DNA of 64,000 nucleotides from Antedon mediterranea (taxonomy: Eukaryota; Echinodermata; Crinoidea; Comatulida; Antedonidae), in contig NC_092674.1 of NCBI RefSeq assembly GCF_964355755.1, forward strand, positions 24,640,001-24,704,000, given 5' to 3'. The notes beneath the pieces were generated by a model. That model saw only the letters and a list, made by a program, of their open reading frames with translations. It was not told the DNA's origin and did not search any database. The first letter of the stretch is position 1. Each line of letters starts with the position of its first letter. Positions 21,801 through 29,585 of this stretch are shown in pieces. Both the position numbers and the translations under genes were made by a program.

Positions 21801-22974
21801 TTTATAAAATTGACTTATTATTTTCTAGATGACCCACACACGATTCCTACAGGGGACACTATAAGTAAGTTTAATGTACAGTAATAAAAACATACAGACA
21901 TTTAATGTATGATCAATTTGACATTTTTGCTACACAGGCTCCAAACTATGAACTATTGTTTAAAGATATACTGTATTGTCCCCCAAAAAAAATGTGTTGT
22001 TGTTGAAAATTCCCATTTAATGTTGCATAATAGTTATTCAATAAAGTGGATCGAAAAAAAAAATGTAATTTAAAGTGCAAAAAATACTTAAATTGCCTAT
22101 CAGACAATGTTTTTTTGTTAAAATTAACTTTTCCTTTTTTCTTTTTACAATTGAAATAATTATTTTTGTTGATTTTTTTTCTACAGATGAATAACGTTAA
22201 TAAAACTGCAAAATGACCTATTCAAAGTCTGATTTTATTAATCTTAATTTTTTGGGGACAATACATCTTTCAAAATTGTAATTGTTATTGCAAAATTATC
22301 ATTGCTTACTATAAGAACAACTTTCTTGCTCAAATTTGCAATTCATTAAAATCTATATTTTAAAAAGAAGAGAATTATTCACTTTCAAACAAGTAAATTT
22401 AATTGCTTGAAAGTGAAAAATATTTGGAAGAATATCAGATGAAGAAATATTGCCATGGATACTTGATGTACCCACGGGCATGGAGATGATTTTGGGTGGG
22501 GAGGGAGATAGTGATTGTGATATTGGTGCATTATGATGCGTAATTACCGAGTGAGAGGATGATTTTCAGCCAGAAATGTGTTGGATGATGTTTGATCATT
22601 TGTTGAAATATCGTATTTATTTCTGGGAGTCAATTGTCCTCCATGTACCTGTCACTCATTGTATGTTGGTTTGTGAAGATATTTTCAACAATAAATGACA
22701 ATACTCCTAATGATTAATTTTCTATAATAAATATATATTTTTAAATTTTTAAATATTAATAAAGTTTGTTTGTATTTTTTAATCAGAGGATGGAGGTGAC
22801 AGTTTATCAGCGGGAGCAATTATTGGTATTACCCTGGGCTGTGTTGGTGCTTTTGTTGCAGTTCTTGCTGTCATTATGCTTATCAAGAAACAGCGCCGCC
22901 TATTGGAGTATTTCAGGCATTCAACGCCAAGTGATGGATTTGAGGATCACATCGTTGGAGAAATCAACTCGTAG
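218..22974 (+). CDS. Multi-CTLD type I membrane lectin receptor (3' part)
   Basis: Probable endocytic or pattern-recognition receptor at the cell surface, resembling the mannose receptor family (MRC1, PLA2R1, LY75), in which tandem C-type lectin domains precede one membrane span. I join 18 exons: 218-356, 742-941, 1377-1519, 1889-1935, 2225-2398, 2585-2629, 3203-3375, 3894-4062, 4690-4935, 5352-5500, 8644-8746, 9141-9255, 17022-17145, 17659-17830, 19727-19981, 20576-20749, 21829-21864, 22787-22974. They sum to 2652 nt (883 residues plus stop) with all phases matching. All splice sites are GT-AG except one GC-AG donor at 1520. The content is one partial and five complete CTLDs, a short linker, a membrane helix and a roughly 29-residue tail. 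The 5' end lies left of the window, so any signal peptide, Cys-rich or fibronectin-II module cannot be seen. Exon phases and CTLD motifs make the model firm. The ligand is inferred only. Confidence 0.9.
391..525. repeat. Partial MITE, family B
   Basis: AAAGATATATTGTCCCCCTG, then CATAATAGTTGTTCACTTTG and TTAGATCGAAAAAAATAG match the left half of the family B copies at 21961 and (inverted) 44606. The right end is missing. Confidence 0.55.
895..2392 (+). CDS. CTLD-2
   Basis: Encoded by four exons (742-941, 1377-1519, 1889-1935, 2225-2398). It begins DCLVGW, then has GSHCYQ, the helix WEEALDVCRNMGSELASFHS, the core FWIGLNDRDAEE, then YEWSDDSPVDYLPWA with QPN and NGWADNDC, and ends WICKM. QPN and a WND-like site suggest retained calcium binding. 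The intron between its second and third exons uses a GC donor. Its third and fourth strands closely match CTLD-6 (SPVDYLPWA in both), pointing to domain duplication inside the gene. Confidence 0.9.
971..1095. repeat. Short foldback element
   Basis: GTTCCCACTAG near the left end is matched by CTAGTGGGAAC near the right end about 110 bp away. The body contains a CAAGCGA and TCGCTTG inverted pair. It is a small MITE-like insertion in the intron between exons 742-941 and 1377-1519. A distant relative of the same ends starts near 8952. Confidence 0.55.
1108..1282 (-). repeat. tRNA-derived SINE remnant
   Basis: Read on the minus strand it has a B-box-like GGGTTCGAGCC, then GTATCCTTAGGCAAG and a run ending near AGAGTAGGG. 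The same blocks occur in the minus-strand SINEs near 30.1 kb (CCTTAGGCAAG) and 58-60 kb (GAGTAGGGGGTTA). The A box is decayed. Confidence 0.5.
1520..1525 (+). other. Non-canonical GC splice donor (GCAAGT)
   Basis: The reading phase of exon 1889-1935 (one base completing a codon before ACT GGA AAC) needs the previous exon to end two bases into a codon. No GT nearby satisfies that. The sequence GCAAGT at 1520 does, and it matches the known GC-AG donor consensus, where strong pairing at the other positions offsets the GC. The join gives YNM-TGNFWIGLND with no frameshift. Confidence 0.75.
1990..2095. repeat. SINE body fragment
   Basis: TGTACACTAAACCTCCAG followed by TTATCCGAGAAGACTTG matches the body of the better preserved SINEs at 57960-58275 and 59651-59930. 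No promoter part is left. It sits directly upstream of the decayed exon copy at 2133-2194. Confidence 0.5.
2133..2194 (+). pseudogene. Decayed duplicate of lectin exon 2225-2398
   Basis: The stretch from AGTGAAGTGATAGTAGTCC to ATAATAAAGATCAC runs parallel to the start of the true exon, from AGTGGAGTGACGACAGTCC to AATAATGATGATCAC. It shares CAGTTGAT and GGTCAAC in the same order, with a small internal deletion that breaks the frame. It appears to be a relic of a tandem exon duplication lying 90 bp upstream of the working copy. Confidence 0.65.
2655..2759. repeat. MITE, family A (diverged)
   Basis: It begins AAAGGTCTGTCTACACTATC and ends TAGTGTAGAAGGAGCTTTA, an inverted pair with the family A termini. 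The internal sequence is shortened relative to 21028-21194. It lies in the intron after the 45-bp linker exon. Confidence 0.65.
2770..2955. repeat. Diverged SINE body copy
   Basis: The block TTTAAAGTGCACATGAGCC, then a GCACTGGACC segment and TTATCAGAGAAAACT, matches the body shared by the SINE copies near 21.0, 58.1 and 59.8 kb. No intact A or B box is visible. Confidence 0.45.
3203..4738 (+). CDS. CTLD-3 (probable non-calcium-binding)
   Basis: Encoded by exons 3203-3375, 3894-4062 and the start of 4690-4935. It has ECGEGW, NNQCYKFY, the helix SWSEAEQVCIREASDLASIH, the core IWTGM (usual WIGL), FRWDANQPN and RCILM, and ends FACKK. Where other CTLDs carry WND before the third cysteine this one reads KMAHESC, so the second calcium-ligand motif is missing. 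Fold likely kept, with calcium-dependent sugar binding likely lost. The introns of 518 and 627 bp inside it show no recognisable element. Confidence 0.88.
4790..8740 (+). CDS. CTLD-4 (EPN plus WND, mannose-type motif)
   Basis: Encoded by exons 4690-4935, 5352-5500 and 8644-8746. It reads GYCPSGW, GNKCYKFF, FCESNNGGLVAVND, VWLGINDRDSEG, HWMVTEPN, ENCVEM, GAWNDLPC and VICQR. It is the only domain here with both EPN and WND. In the family these set mannose/GlcNAc/fucose preference and calcium coordination, so this is the best candidate for sugar binding. The intron between its second and third exons (3.1 kb) is mostly the 19-bp minisatellite. Confidence 0.9.
5713..8437. repeat. 19-bp minisatellite, about 140 copies
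   Basis: Tandem array of CTCCCCACTCTGTAAAGTG within the intron 5501-8643. Variants recur in blocks: AAAGAGCTCC, AATGTGCTCC, CCTCCCTG, TCAGTAATCTG, and a shortened unit where CTGCTCCCCACT abuts directly. Because 19 is not a multiple of three and the minus strand of the unit lacks stops, all three minus frames stay open for hundreds of codons. Those frames are repeat artefacts. A longer repeat of about 295 bp (compare 7769-8063 with 8064-8358) shows recent higher-order amplification. Confidence 0.97.
9141..17824 (+). CDS. CTLD-5
   Basis: Encoded by exons 9141-9255, 17022-17145 and 17659-17830. It reads VACADGF, GACYKVM, FQEAEKTCAKSGGHLTSVS, LWIGMQYDDSNGKYTW, TNWAIGQPV, GGCVVM, GRWNDTLC and SICK. 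WND is intact but the first calcium-loop motif is QPV instead of EPN/QPN, so specificity is unclear. A 7.8-kb intron, almost wholly minisatellite, separates its first two exons. The first splits the AAA lysine codon (phase 2). Confidence 0.88.
9353..16951. repeat. 26/27-bp minisatellite, about 290 copies
   Basis: A 7.6-kb array fills the intron 9256-17021. Two main unit types alternate: AATAGTGCATGTGTTCCCCT plus CTTGCC (26 bp), and the same core plus CTTACCC (27 bp). Variants include GCATATG, TTCTCTTCTTACC, AATAGCGCATG with TTTCCCTC, and truncated units (CTTACCCAGCATG at about 10563, 13706 and 16901). A marked block with two successive AATAGCGC units and CTCTGGCTAATAG recurs near 10830, 11490, 11910, 12230, 12520, 14085, 14640, 15165, 15665 and 15860, which marks higher-order repeats of roughly 290-550 bp. 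Long frames on both strands are artefacts. Confidence 0.97.
17204..17545. repeat. Degenerate ~17-bp minisatellite
   Basis: The intron 17146-17658 holds an imperfect array built on CACAGTTGAATAAGTAC, with unit length varying about 14-18 bp and decay toward the right. It is unrelated in sequence to the arrays in the flanking introns. Confidence 0.8.
17903..19566 (+). repeat. 22-bp minisatellite, about 75 copies, open in three frames
   Basis: Tandem units of CGTACCTCTGCAATTCATGT plus GT fill the intron 17831-19726. Variants are CGTATCTC, CGTACTTC, CTCTCCAAATCATG and GCAATGCATG. The unit has no stop in any forward frame, so all three + frames remain open for 1.6-1.8 kb, each giving the same 22-residue cycle (such as CRTSAIHVSYLC). 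The preceding exon's frame runs without a stop into and through the array (to 19566), so an unspliced transcript would be translatable there. Confidence 0.97.
19591..19662. repeat. Short MITE, CAGTAGAACC family
   Basis: Starts TACAGTAAACTTCTCTTAAG and ends with GGGGTTCTACTGTA, an imperfect terminal inverted repeat flanked by TA. The core also pairs (GACAAATTGTCC). Relatives occur at 24156-24332, 43364-43637 and, in part, near 36108. Confidence 0.6.
19727..20742 (+). CDS. CTLD-6
   Basis: Encoded by exons 19727-19981 and 20576-20749. It begins with a Pro-rich linker (ATPPVYPS), then CTDETWSAYGAHCYK, a helix with AEYKC, HLASVHSSKELEFI, VWIGLMTDEASG, SWSDGSPVDYLPWA, NEPTG, EDCVE, STWNDLSC and YVCKY. 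EPT replaces EPN, and WND is intact. The donor at 19982 (GTGCTG) is weak but is the one that keeps the frame. The membrane-proximal position matches the last CTLD of mannose-receptor relatives. Confidence 0.9.
20849..20999 (-). repeat. SINE 3' fragment
   Basis: Shares TTTATACTGGGTAACCTCTT, GATCAGTGGCTGTGATG and CCGGGGTAACCCCCTACTCG with the full-length SINE at 59651-59930. It lacks the tRNA-like promoter half, so it is truncated at its 5' end, as SINE copies often are. Confidence 0.75.
21028..21194. repeat. MITE, family A
   Basis: Left end AAAGCTCTGTCTACACTATC, right end GATAGTTAGACAGCTTTT, with long internal inverted repeats (AAACTAGTTTGAC, GTGTGATGTGCCCAAAT). The whole element can fold into one hairpin. 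It is inserted into an older copy of its own family. Confidence 0.85.
21518..21677. repeat. MITE, family A
   Basis: Left end TAGCTCTATCTACACTATC and right end GATAGTGTAGATAGAGCTTTA form near-perfect TIRs. The body holds GATGTGCCTTATATGG, TCATATCACC and GGGCACATCACAC. Full length, in the intron before the linker exon 21829-21864. Confidence 0.85.
21829..22974 (+). CDS. Lectin receptor linker, membrane helix and tail
   Basis: Exons 21829-21864 and 22787-22974 follow CTLD-6. They give a short stalk (YDPHTIPTGDTIKDGGDS), a roughly 24-residue hydrophobic Gly/Ala/Val/Ile segment starting SAGAIIGITLG, then a stop-transfer KKQRR and a tail of about 29 residues ending GEINS and TAG at 22972-22974. 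RRLL in the tail resembles a dileucine sorting motif, but the acidic residue usually upstream is absent. This fixes the protein as a type I membrane receptor. Confidence 0.9.
21961..22271. repeat. MITE, family B
   Basis: Left end AAAGATATACTGTATTGTCC, right end GGGGACAATACATCTTT. The inside holds GTGGATCGAAAAAA and TTCAAAGTCTGATT. A second full copy is at 44263-44606, with partial copies near 391-520 and 27217-27470. It lies in the intron before the membrane-helix exon. Confidence 0.75.
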
Positions 22975-23319
22975 AAAAGAAGATCTTTATTAAAACATCA
23001 GAATATGTATATTTTTGTTTGCCAAATCTAGGCTAGTAAATATATACAGAACTGTACTTATTTTCTTGTTCTTGGTTGATCTGTTGGGATGTAATTTTAG
23101 AATATTGACAGACACATTTCCCAGTAGGCCTAACAATAGTTTTTTCTTTATTGATCGGCGCGATTTAGTGCTTGGATTTTTCCCAAACCCTAGTAGTTCT
23201 TATTGTTTCTGAATTTATCACTTCTGTTTTTTTAAAGTTTCTAGTTCGATAAACTCCCGACAGTAAAATGTTAATAACTCAATGATATATCCACTGGAGA
23301 ATGGCCTGATGGGACATTA

Positions 23320-23801
23320 ACTGTGCCAATGATCACAGTGACTGTGCCAATGATCACAATGAATGTGCCAAGGATCACAGTGACTGTGCCAATGATCACA
23401 GTGACTGTGCCAATGATCACAGTGAATGTGCCAATGATCACAGTGACTGCCAATCATCGCAGTGACTCTGCCAATGATCACAGTGACTGTGCCAATGATC
23501 ACTGTGACTGAGCTAATGATCACAGTGACTGTGGCAATGATCACAGTGACTGTGCCAATTATCACAGTGACTGTGCCATTGATCGCAGTGACTGCCAATG
23601 ATCACAGTGACTGTGCCAATGATCGCAGTGACTCTGCCAATGATCGCAGTGACTGCCAATGATCACAGTGAATGTGCCAATGATCACAGTGACTGTGCCA
23701 ATAATCACAATGAATGTGCCAATGATCACAGTGACTGTGCCAATGATCACAGTGACTGTGCCAATGATCACAGTGACTGTGCCAATGATCACAGTGATTG
23801 T
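23320..23801. repeat. 21-bp minisatellite in the lectin 3' UTR
   Basis: About 23 units of TGCCAATGATCACAGTGACTG, with some 18-bp units (CAATGATCGCAGTGACTGC) and variants AATAATCACAATGAATG. It lies between the stop at 22974 and the first good polyadenylation signal at 23973, so it would be transcribed in the 3' UTR. As 21 is a multiple of three, each frame reads as a heptapeptide cycle, but none joins the coding sequence. TGATCA inside each unit is palindromic. Confidence 0.95.
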
Positions 23802-23972
23802 ACAGAGACCAAGCATGAAGGCAATTTCTCTTTAAATTTTGGTTCGAATCATTTAAACGTTTCTTCAACTCATCAAAATTAAATCACATTTTTTACAGAT
23901 ATAACATTAAACATTTATTAACATATAAGCCTGAATATTGCATTTTATTCGTAAGTATAAAAACTAAATCTA

Positions 23973-23978
23973 AATAAA
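23973..23978 (+). terminator. Candidate polyadenylation signal, lectin gene
   Basis: AATAAA about 1.0 kb after the stop codon, the first one downstream. Another AATAAA lies near 24002. Confidence 0.45.
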
Positions 23979-24044
23979 TTAAACTGTAAGTTAGTATGTA
24001 TAATAAAATAAGAAGCTAAAATAATTTATTTCTCGTAATACGTA

Positions 24045-24050
24045 TTTATT
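24045..24050 (-). terminator. Candidate polyadenylation signal, unknown gene
   Basis: TTTATT on the + strand (AATAAA on the minus strand), 231 nt past the stop of the minus-strand gene. It is only about 70 bp from the lectin gene's signal, so the two genes converge tail-to-tail. Confidence 0.4.
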
Positions 24051-24155
24051 TATAATATATTCAGCGCTTTGAGATTTTGTATGCGCTTTAATATGATTCA
24101 AAATCAATAGGAAGATAATATGGAGCATACAAAACACTCGAGCAACTTCCTTCTT

Positions 24156-24332
24156 ATACAATAGAACACCTCATTTAGACACCCCTATTTTGACACCCCT
24201 ATTTTACGTGATACTTTCTTGTCGATGAAACATACGAGGGCCAGTGACGATGCTTTCGAGGGTTTTTTTACGACCAACACCTACGATTTGTTGTGTTCTG
24301 AAGGTGTCCCCACAATAGAGGGCTCCACTGTA
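24156..24332. repeat. MITE overlapping the 3' end of a coding exon
   Basis: Left end TACAATAGAACACCTCATTT and right end TAGAGGGCTCCACTGTA are imperfect inverted repeats of the CAGTAGAACC family, with TA at both borders. Positions 24281-24332 are coding in the minus-strand gene: its last 16 codons and stop lie inside the element. Confidence 0.6.
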
Positions 24333-26753
24333 TTCAATTGTATCGTTTCCCCTGTAGTATCAGGTATTATATGTTCAATGTTAATGTTCGATTTTTCATT
24401 GTTATTTTTTAAATCATCTTTTCGTTCCTCATTCTTGTTGGCGACTTTCTTTGACGATGTCTCGACTGTTGAGGAAAGTGAATCGTTTTGCTGTCGTGCT
24501 GCTTGATTCTTAGCTGTATTATCAGTTAACATAACTGGAATTGCATTCTTATGTCTGTGCCGTAACTCTTTCCTTGGTTGAGATTTGTTTATAAAATCGT
24601 CACCAATTATTGATCTGTCGTGGCTTTTCTTCAAATTGTCTATCAAACGTCTATCTTTAGATCTCGTTTCTGAGTGGTGTTTTTTCTGACGTAATATATT
24701 TACATCCGGGTTGTTGTCCACTACAAATTTTCGTCCAGCACTTGCACATCGCGTAGTTTTTAACAGTTCTTCACGCCTTTTCAAGCGTTGTTTTTCATTT
24801 TCCTCTTTATGTTGTTCTTCAATATCGAACTGGTCGCTGCTTCCATATCGACCACGGAAATCTGCGTCGCTGCAACCACTTTCCAAATCGTCTTAAACAG
24901 AAGTTAACAGTAAAATGATAAATAAAAATTGGCAAGCAAAGTAAGAATTCCAGAAGAAATAGTATGTCTGTTTTAGATTGTAGAATTGACAAGGAAAATG
25001 ATTGTAGGCCAATTGCTATGACCGCCATGCATGCCAATTCAATTTAGAATGGTTATAGGTGCAGAGACAGATACAATTAGCCATTTTGCATACCGACTTA
25101 AAAAGAGGAGTAGAAGAAGATGCCAAAGAGATGGAAAACTGCTACTCGTACGGAAAAATTACAAACAACATCTTCATAGAATTAATAAAACTAGATTGAA
25201 AGTCGAACTAGAAATAATTTAACAGATAAATAAATCATAGACCAGACTCTTCAATCAACTAATGTTTGTATGGCAAATTCTCTGCCCATGGTTGTAAACT
25301 ATCGGAATGGCAATGTCTACATTCTAAACTCGCTACTTACCAGAGGTTGATTTTGAATTAGATGGCACGTCTTTTGATAATACTGACGAAACGACCTCCC
25401 ATGCAAAGACCTTATTAGCCTTTCCTGGTGGTGCTGGTGGCAGCATTCTTTTGTACGATTTCTCCAAATTGGCTGACCGCCAACGTGGTATCTTTTCCTT
25501 CTTGTCTTGCTTTTTTAAATGATCAAAACTTGATAGATTCTACAATAAAAATTCAAAACCATTCTGAAATAACTTCGTGTGTATTTTAAACTTGGAAGAA
25601 TAACCTGTTAAGTTTGGAAGAATAACTGTAACTTTGATGATTAACTGCTGTGTTTGGAAGAATAACTGCTCTTGCGTTTGGAAGATAACTGTTGTGTTGG
25701 GAAGAATAACTGTAACTTTGATGATTAATTGCTCTTATGTTTGGAAGAATAACTGCTCTGTGTTTGAAAGAATAACTACTCTGTGTTTGGAAAAATAACT
25801 GTTGTCTTTTAAATAACTGCTTTACTTCGAGGAATAACTAATGTGTTTGGAAGAAATGCGGTGTATTGTCGGATGGTAGAAGAAGCCGTCGTTACTTACT
25901 TTAAAGCTGTGTATTCCATCACAATTTCTAACAGCATTTGTGAGGTAGGTCACTTCAGCGTACATTTCTTTCTGTTTATCTTTTGGCATTCCGAATACTT
26001 CCGAATGAATTATTCGGAACGGTTTCATCTGCCGAAGACGAGATACCTTGAGTGTTTTTGGACGTTTGGAAAACTGTATACATCTGTTGTTCTCTTCGCA
26101 CTCTCTTGCACTTTTCTGAAACAAAATGTCATTGAGGTTAACGTTTGACAAGAACAGTTTCTTAACATGCAAAGTACAATGTTGATTCTATCTATGTGGA
26201 TTACTGTGGATTATCTAAACTTGGAACAAGCTGGTCTCCATTATGAACCAACGAACACACCGGAGAGTTGCACTGTTTGTTTTGTTGGCACGGAGTTCTT
26301 GTTATAAACAATTAAGTTGTTGGACTTACTTCCCGTATTGCAGTTTCAATTGATTCATGATCCTTCCAAAACTTTTTAGCGCTATGTATTGTGCGACCTG
26401 TTGCAATCTTTGGCAAAGTGGTTACGTATATCGCGGCTGGTGCTGAAGACGTCTGACGTCTTCTTTCGCTACAGCCCTATCAAAAAAATAGCATATAATG
26501 ATCAAATGGCATTTACTTCTTGTCGAGATTAATATTCAAATTAATTTCAGCACTTTATTTTCTATTTTAAAAACCCTTTCCATTATCCTCTTCCCCTATT
26601 TAATATAGTAGGCCTACCGCTGAAAAGTTATGAAGATCATTTCATTTCACCCGTAAACGCTGCATTTAAATTCTGATAACTTACCCGATGTTTTATAATG
26701 TTATAATCCAAATTCCTTGCCGAAGATCCGCTTTCCTCATTTCCCTCCATCAT
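24281..26753 (-). CDS. Uncharacterised basic protein, 413 residues
   Basis: I do not recognise this protein. Five exons join on the minus strand: 26753-26685, 26476-26330, 26115-25900, 25539-25341, 24891-24281. All have GTAAGT donors and AG acceptors, phases 0,0,0,1, total 1242 nt. I start at the first of two Met codons (MMEGNEESGSS) because the gene model closes exactly there. The upstream frame stays open, so a further start is possible. The protein is highly charged. Features are SAKKFWKDHESIETAIRE, a Cys-containing stretch SARECEENNRC, the segment PRWRSANLEKSYKRMLPP, a Pro-rich turn APPGKAN, a predicted helical EEQHKEENEKQRLKRREELL near residue 235, and a long Ser/Asn/Lys-rich low-complexity C-terminus. 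No signal peptide or membrane segment. The last 16 residues derive from a MITE end. Confidence 0.72.
25600..25855. repeat. Degenerate ~24-bp minisatellite
   Basis: Imperfect units of GTTTGGAAGAATAACTGCTC and related forms, with two copies of the longer variant containing AACTTTGATGATTAA. They lie in the intron 25540-25899 of the unknown minus-strand gene. Confidence 0.8.
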
Positions 26754-29100
26754 CCATGTACGTCCTTTGGGAATATAAAATATTCTTAAAAGTCGAATAT
26801 ATAGGCAGTAGGCTACGAAATCTGTGCAAAGATATGACAGCAATATTCAGTAAGGGCAAAGCGTCCAAAGCAAAATCTAGGTTATCCCATCCGTTGGGAT
26901 TTGCAATGCTGTTCACTTCACATCGCGTATTTGAAGTAAAATTGTCTGAAATAACCCGAGTTATTTTACGATGTGACCTAGCAATACTATACTAACCTAG
27001 TTTATTATTAACAGTGTTATGCTTGTTCCCATGACAACATAAAGCTATAAACTTAACAGTTTCGGTGATGTCATTGTGGTCTATATTAAAATAGGTGAAA
27101 GAATTGTAAATCTGTAATTATTTATTATCGAAAATCACACAGTGTGACCATGACTATAGAAAATAGTATTTCAATACTAATTCGATATCACTGGTTTTCT
27201 GTTCCGTACTTGTTAAAGGTACGTGCAGTATATATATACAATTTGTTCCCCAAAATTAAAAATTAATATAATCAGACTTGGAATAGGCCATTTTGCAGTT
27301 TTAGGAAAGTTATTCACTTCACTGATGATTTCACTTCTGAAAAAAGAAAAAAGAAATCTAATCAAAAAATCCAATTTGACTATTTTTGTTTGCTATAAAA
27401 TTCAGATGGATAATTTTGTTTTTGTCATATCATTATTATTAAAATGGCATAGGCCTATTCAATATAAAAATAATAAATAAAATATATTTTTTCATGGGGG
27501 TGAGAAGGGAACAGATCGGGTAATTTTTTTTCTATTCTCTTTTTCTATTTCCTAAAGAGGGTCGTGGTCCTTTCTATCTGAATTCCCTAAATTAGGCACC
27601 ACCAGAAAATAGGCCAATTAAATATGTAGGCAACAGATTCGGATTTCGGTAATACGTGCACCTGCATTCGTAGGGCTAATTACACAAATTTGGTGAATAG
27701 AAATAAATGTCACCATTAACGACATTGTGTAGTACGCCTATACGTTGAGTCGAATAGACCTTTATCAATAAACTATTGATCACTATAGCAAAACGTTAAT
27801 AATGTGGCTATAAATGTCGTCATCGGACTGGTACAACGTACTTGTTTATATTCTGACCCTGGATTAATAATATCTTCATAATGAGATGATAGTTACCATG
27901 GCATCCGAACGCTATGTAAAAATTGTATACAAATAACTATATTTCATGTGATGTTATTAGGTGGTGTTAAAACGAAATAGGCCAATGAAACTATAATATA
28001 AACATTTATTAATAATGATAATTTTAAACAAATCTGTCAAGTTACTACTAATTCATTATTTAAAGATTAGGCTAATCGGAATTCGATTATCGTGAATGAA
28101 AATAATTCGGCTGTGGAGGGGCCCTCGTCCTCACCTCTACTCTACATTCGCCTTGCCCTGCCTAAAGTGAAACATGAAAAGATTTATTAATGTTTACCTT
28201 TAGAATCTTCGAATTATTCTTCCACAACGAACTTTTAGAAAATAAAGTTTCATCACCGACCACCCACACTCGTGAGTCCCTCTCGGGGTCCCTCTTCAAT
28301 GTATTACACCAACACCTTTATGTCACTCAATTTGGTTCGAAATAGGCCTATAACAGTGTAGGCCTATATATAGAGCTATCTCTATGGTTCTAGAAAAACA
28401 CGTTTAAAAACTATTATCTGAACATGCTTTTGTTGATTCCTGTCTTTTATTCTAAGCCTGTGCAACTGAGCTCCCTATACCGAGTGGTTCCTTTGGTGTC
28501 TAAATAGAACAATAAACTCAAGTCGATATCGCTATATCTATTAACAATGGGATTCACAAGTGCGACTGTGAGTGTGAGTTCAGAATACAATAGAATGGAT
28601 TTTTAATTTCACTCAGCAGCCAACTCAGAGAATTCTACACGAGTCTTGACGATTGAATTAATCATAAACGGTAACATTCCGATGTTAACCTTTGTACATT
28701 GTTATTTACCAAGTAAAATGAACTTGACAATGATTTATTATTTCATTTTTTTTTTACAATATCAGAACCTTAAGTTACGAGAAACATTTTTACTAAAAAA
28801 TGATATTTCCAGAAGCACACGTCTCTAATTAGTAATAGTAATTCAAATTGTTGTTTTATTTTTTTAAAGAAGTTATGCCTTATTCTAATTTAAAAAATCA
28901 TTCCATTTCTGTCTATAAATAAAAAGTTTAATATTTAACCAACCGGAGAGTAACTAAATTATAATTAGTTAATTTATTAGTTAATTAGTAAATTAGTTAA
29001 TTAGTAAATAGTTAAAGCAAACACCCTTGATAAATCGCGGCCACACGGACGTGAACTGCCGATTAAATTATTTATTATAAAACTATTCTTAAAACTATAG
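26754..29100. other. Intergenic region between divergent genes
   Basis: AT-rich, without a convincing coding exon on either strand. It contains a partial family B MITE (27217-27470) and a TTAGTTAATTAGTAAATTAG simple stretch near 28970-29010. Promoters of the minus-strand gene and of TAF6 should lie at its two ends. I see no clear TATA box or CpG-rich block. Confidence 0.6.
27217..27470. repeat. Partial MITE, family B
   Basis: AAAGGTACGTGCAGTATATA, TTGTTCCCCAAAATT and TAATCAGACTTGGAATAGG correspond to one end and the interior of the family B copies at 21961 and 44263. The other end is not recognisable. Confidence 0.45.
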
Positions 29101-29118
29101 AGGGCAGCAGAAAATAAA

Positions 29119-29149
29119 CAAGATGGCGTTCTCTTTTGTTTTTTAGATG
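29119..29149 (+). promoter_or_regulatory. Possible TAF6 promoter / non-coding first exon
   Basis: CAAGATGGCG at 29119-29128 matches the YY1 core that often sits just after the start site of housekeeping genes. About 20 bp on, GTAGGT at 29150 could serve as a donor, and the polypyrimidine tract and AG at 29556 as acceptor, 29 bp before the TAF6 start codon. Both sites are plausible but unproven. Confidence 0.3.
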
Positions 29150-29585
29150 GTAGGTCCAAAAAATGTGGAAAAAAATGTTAATACATCATTATTTAAACAT
29201 AATTTTGACCTTAACTGATTGTTAATAGTAACTATGCAATAAAACGGTTAAAACCAGTATTACAAATTTTAATTAACAGGTGTATTCTGGACAATACTGG
29301 TCCTAGTAAGGCCTAGGCTAGCGACCTAGTCTATTGATACGTTGTGGTAGGCTAGTCAATTGAGCCGTTCTAGTTAACTCTCACCGTCCTGGTCGATTCG
29401 CCCCTATGGAAATAACAGTATACTGTTTGTTAGTATAGGTAACGAAACATAATTATTAGTAGATTAGAGTCTAAGAAGAGTTAATTTTTACTTAGATCCT
29501 CAAATTCATCAATAATAATAATTAATTACAAATTGACTGATACTTTTTTTATGCAGAAAAAAGGGAGATTACAATTTAAAACAAT

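Noticed and set aside
22187-22195. Alternative last lectin exon starting after CTACAG at 22186
   Set aside because: Joining there gives a stop after two codons and no membrane helix. The acceptor at 22786 restores a proper transmembrane segment and tail.
23271-23882. Heptapeptide-repeat protein (ANDHSDC cycle) from 23.3-23.8 kb
   Set aside because: The array is after the lectin stop codon in the likely 3' UTR, with no supported start or splice link to coding sequence.
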